DNA of 6,646 nucleotides, taken from assembly GCA_040755715.1 (NCBI GenBank), contig JBFLXN010000150.1, positions 1 to 6,646 of the forward strand, read 5' to 3'. The notes below the pieces were generated by a model. That model made no database searches and was not told the DNA's origin. It saw nothing but the letters and a program-made list of their open reading frames with translations. The position numbers were made by a program, and so were the translations under genes. Position 1 is the first letter of the stretch. Each line of letters opens with the position of its first letter. Of the stretch, positions 6,081 through 6,646 are shown piece after piece. The stretch is from JBFLXN01 sp040755715 [NCBI: Candidatus Edwardsbacteria bacterium]. Its GTDB lineage: Bacteria; Edwardsbacteria; AC1; JBFLXN01.

Positions 6081-6646
6081 CTACTGCAACAATACCATCT
6101 TCCTCGTAGCCGTGAAATTGCCTGCAGTCAAACGATAGAAGTAGACACCTGCCGAAACCTTCTTCCCAGCCTCGTCTTTCCCATCCCACCTCACCGCATA
6201 GTATCCCGGATTCTGTGGTTCGTTCACCAATGTCTTCACCAATTGCCCCGCAATGTTGTAGATTTTCAGAGTAGTGTGGCTGATGGCTGATGGTTCATGG
6301 CTGATAGCGGACAGCGAATAGCGAATAGCGGTTTGTGAAGAGAACGGATTCGGATAGTTCTGTCCTAAAAGGGTTTCCTTTGGAATTCCTCGGATACCCT
6401 TAAGCTGATTCAACACAAATTCTTCACTCCCCATTAACAAAGTAAAGTTTCTCTTAGATTCACCAGAACCGAAGACAAATTTGTATTCACTATTCTTTCT
6501 TAAATCAATAGCCACAGAGGTTTTCGGGTCAAAGAGATAAATTGCATTGTCCTTAGAAATCTTATCTCCGATATCCCATTGTATTTTTGCCTCTTCATTC
6601 CCTTCTACCGTGAATTTCCACACCTGCCCTTCAGCCGATGGAGGAC
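6081..6646 (-). CDS. Secreted protein with T9SS type A / FlgD-like C-terminal domain, 5' part cut
   Basis: The frame is open to the right edge, giving 187 visible residues; the start lies outside. The GTG at 6623 is probably an internal Val codon, since the frame runs on upstream without a stop. Residues 1-85 or so are a beta-type region of no recognised family (VWKFTVEGNEEAKIQWD...). The C-terminal 90 residues follow the sorting/FlgD Ig-like pattern: LLGQNYPNPF, AIRYSL, LKIYNIAGQLVKTLV, NPGYYAVRWDGKD, GKKVSAGVYFYRLTAG and TATRKMVLLQ at the end. In Bacteroidota such domains direct export through the type IX system and surface anchoring; in other FCB-like phyla the use is less certain. Between the AIRYSL strand and LKIYN an extra 12 or so residues, SAISHEPSAISH, are encoded by a 7-bp array. 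It ends with TAG, 178 bp before gcvT, and is probably not functionally linked to the gcv genes. Confidence 0.9.
   Translation of the reverse strand, partial: PPSAEGQVWKFTVEGNEEAKIQWDIGDKISKDNAIYLFDPKTSVAIDLRKNSEYKFVFGSGESKRNFTLLMGSEEFVLNQLKGIRGIPKETLLGQNYPNPFSSQTAIRYSLSAISHEPSAISHTTLKIYNIAGQLVKTLVNEPQNPGYYAVRWDGKDEAGKKVSAGVYFYRLTAGNFTATRKMVLLQ
6278..6331. repeat. In-frame heptanucleotide array inside the sorting-domain gene
   Basis: Plus-strand units in exact steps of seven: GGCTGAT, GGCTGAT, GGTTCAT, GGCTGAT, AGCGGAC, AGCGAAT, AGCGAAT, partial AGCGG. As with the gcvH-gcvPA array, the consensus changes half way. Three units make 21 bases, so the protein repeats every seven residues: AIRYSLS, AISHEPS, AISH (visible residues 106-123). 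The conserved AIRYSL motif of the domain is itself written in this repeat DNA. Confidence 0.85.

Noticed and set aside
6621-6623. GTG at 6623 as the true start of the sorting-domain protein
   Set aside because: The frame continues upstream to the window edge without a stop, no ribosome binding site precedes it, and such C-terminal domains are normally attached to large secreted proteins.

Overview
The window reads almost entirely from the minus strand and looks like ordinary chromosome of an uncultured bacterium. A C-terminal domain of the T9SS type A / FlgD-like kind, a two-subunit glycine decarboxylase P-protein, AT-leaning DNA with strong AAGGAGG ribosome binding sites, and many short 7-bp tandem arrays suggest a member of the FCB group or a related candidate phylum such as WOR-3/Stahlbacteria. 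This placement is inference from style and was not tested phylogenetically.

Layout in the direction of transcription (right to left): (1) 6646-6081, the C-terminal end of a secreted protein with a sorting/FlgD-like domain, cut by the window edge; (2) 6080-5903, a non-coding, hairpin-rich gap; (3) gcvT (5902-4805); (4) a 118-bp gap with a 27-bp near-perfect palindrome; (5) gcvH (4686-4303); (6) an 89-bp gap mostly filled by ten 7-bp units; (7) gcvPA (4213-2876); (8) a small secreted conserved protein (2851-2369), 24 bp downstream; (9) an exported M16 zinc peptidase (2372-1056), overlapping gene 8 by 4 bp; (10) a 153-bp gap bordered by two inverted AT-rich 7-bp arrays; (11) a BatA/von Willebrand A membrane protein (902-1), cut by the left edge.

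GcvT, GcvH and GcvPA are three parts of the glycine cleavage system, which splits glycine into CO2, ammonia and methylene-tetrahydrofolate. The PLP-carrying subunit GcvPB, which usually follows gcvPA directly, is not here; envelope-type genes follow instead. Spacing suggests that gcvPA, the small protein and the peptidase are co-transcribed. No rRNA, tRNA, CRISPR array, phage gene or transposase was seen. The most unusual feature is the recurrence of arrays with an exact 7-bp period but unrelated unit sequences, in two gaps and once in frame inside a coding region.
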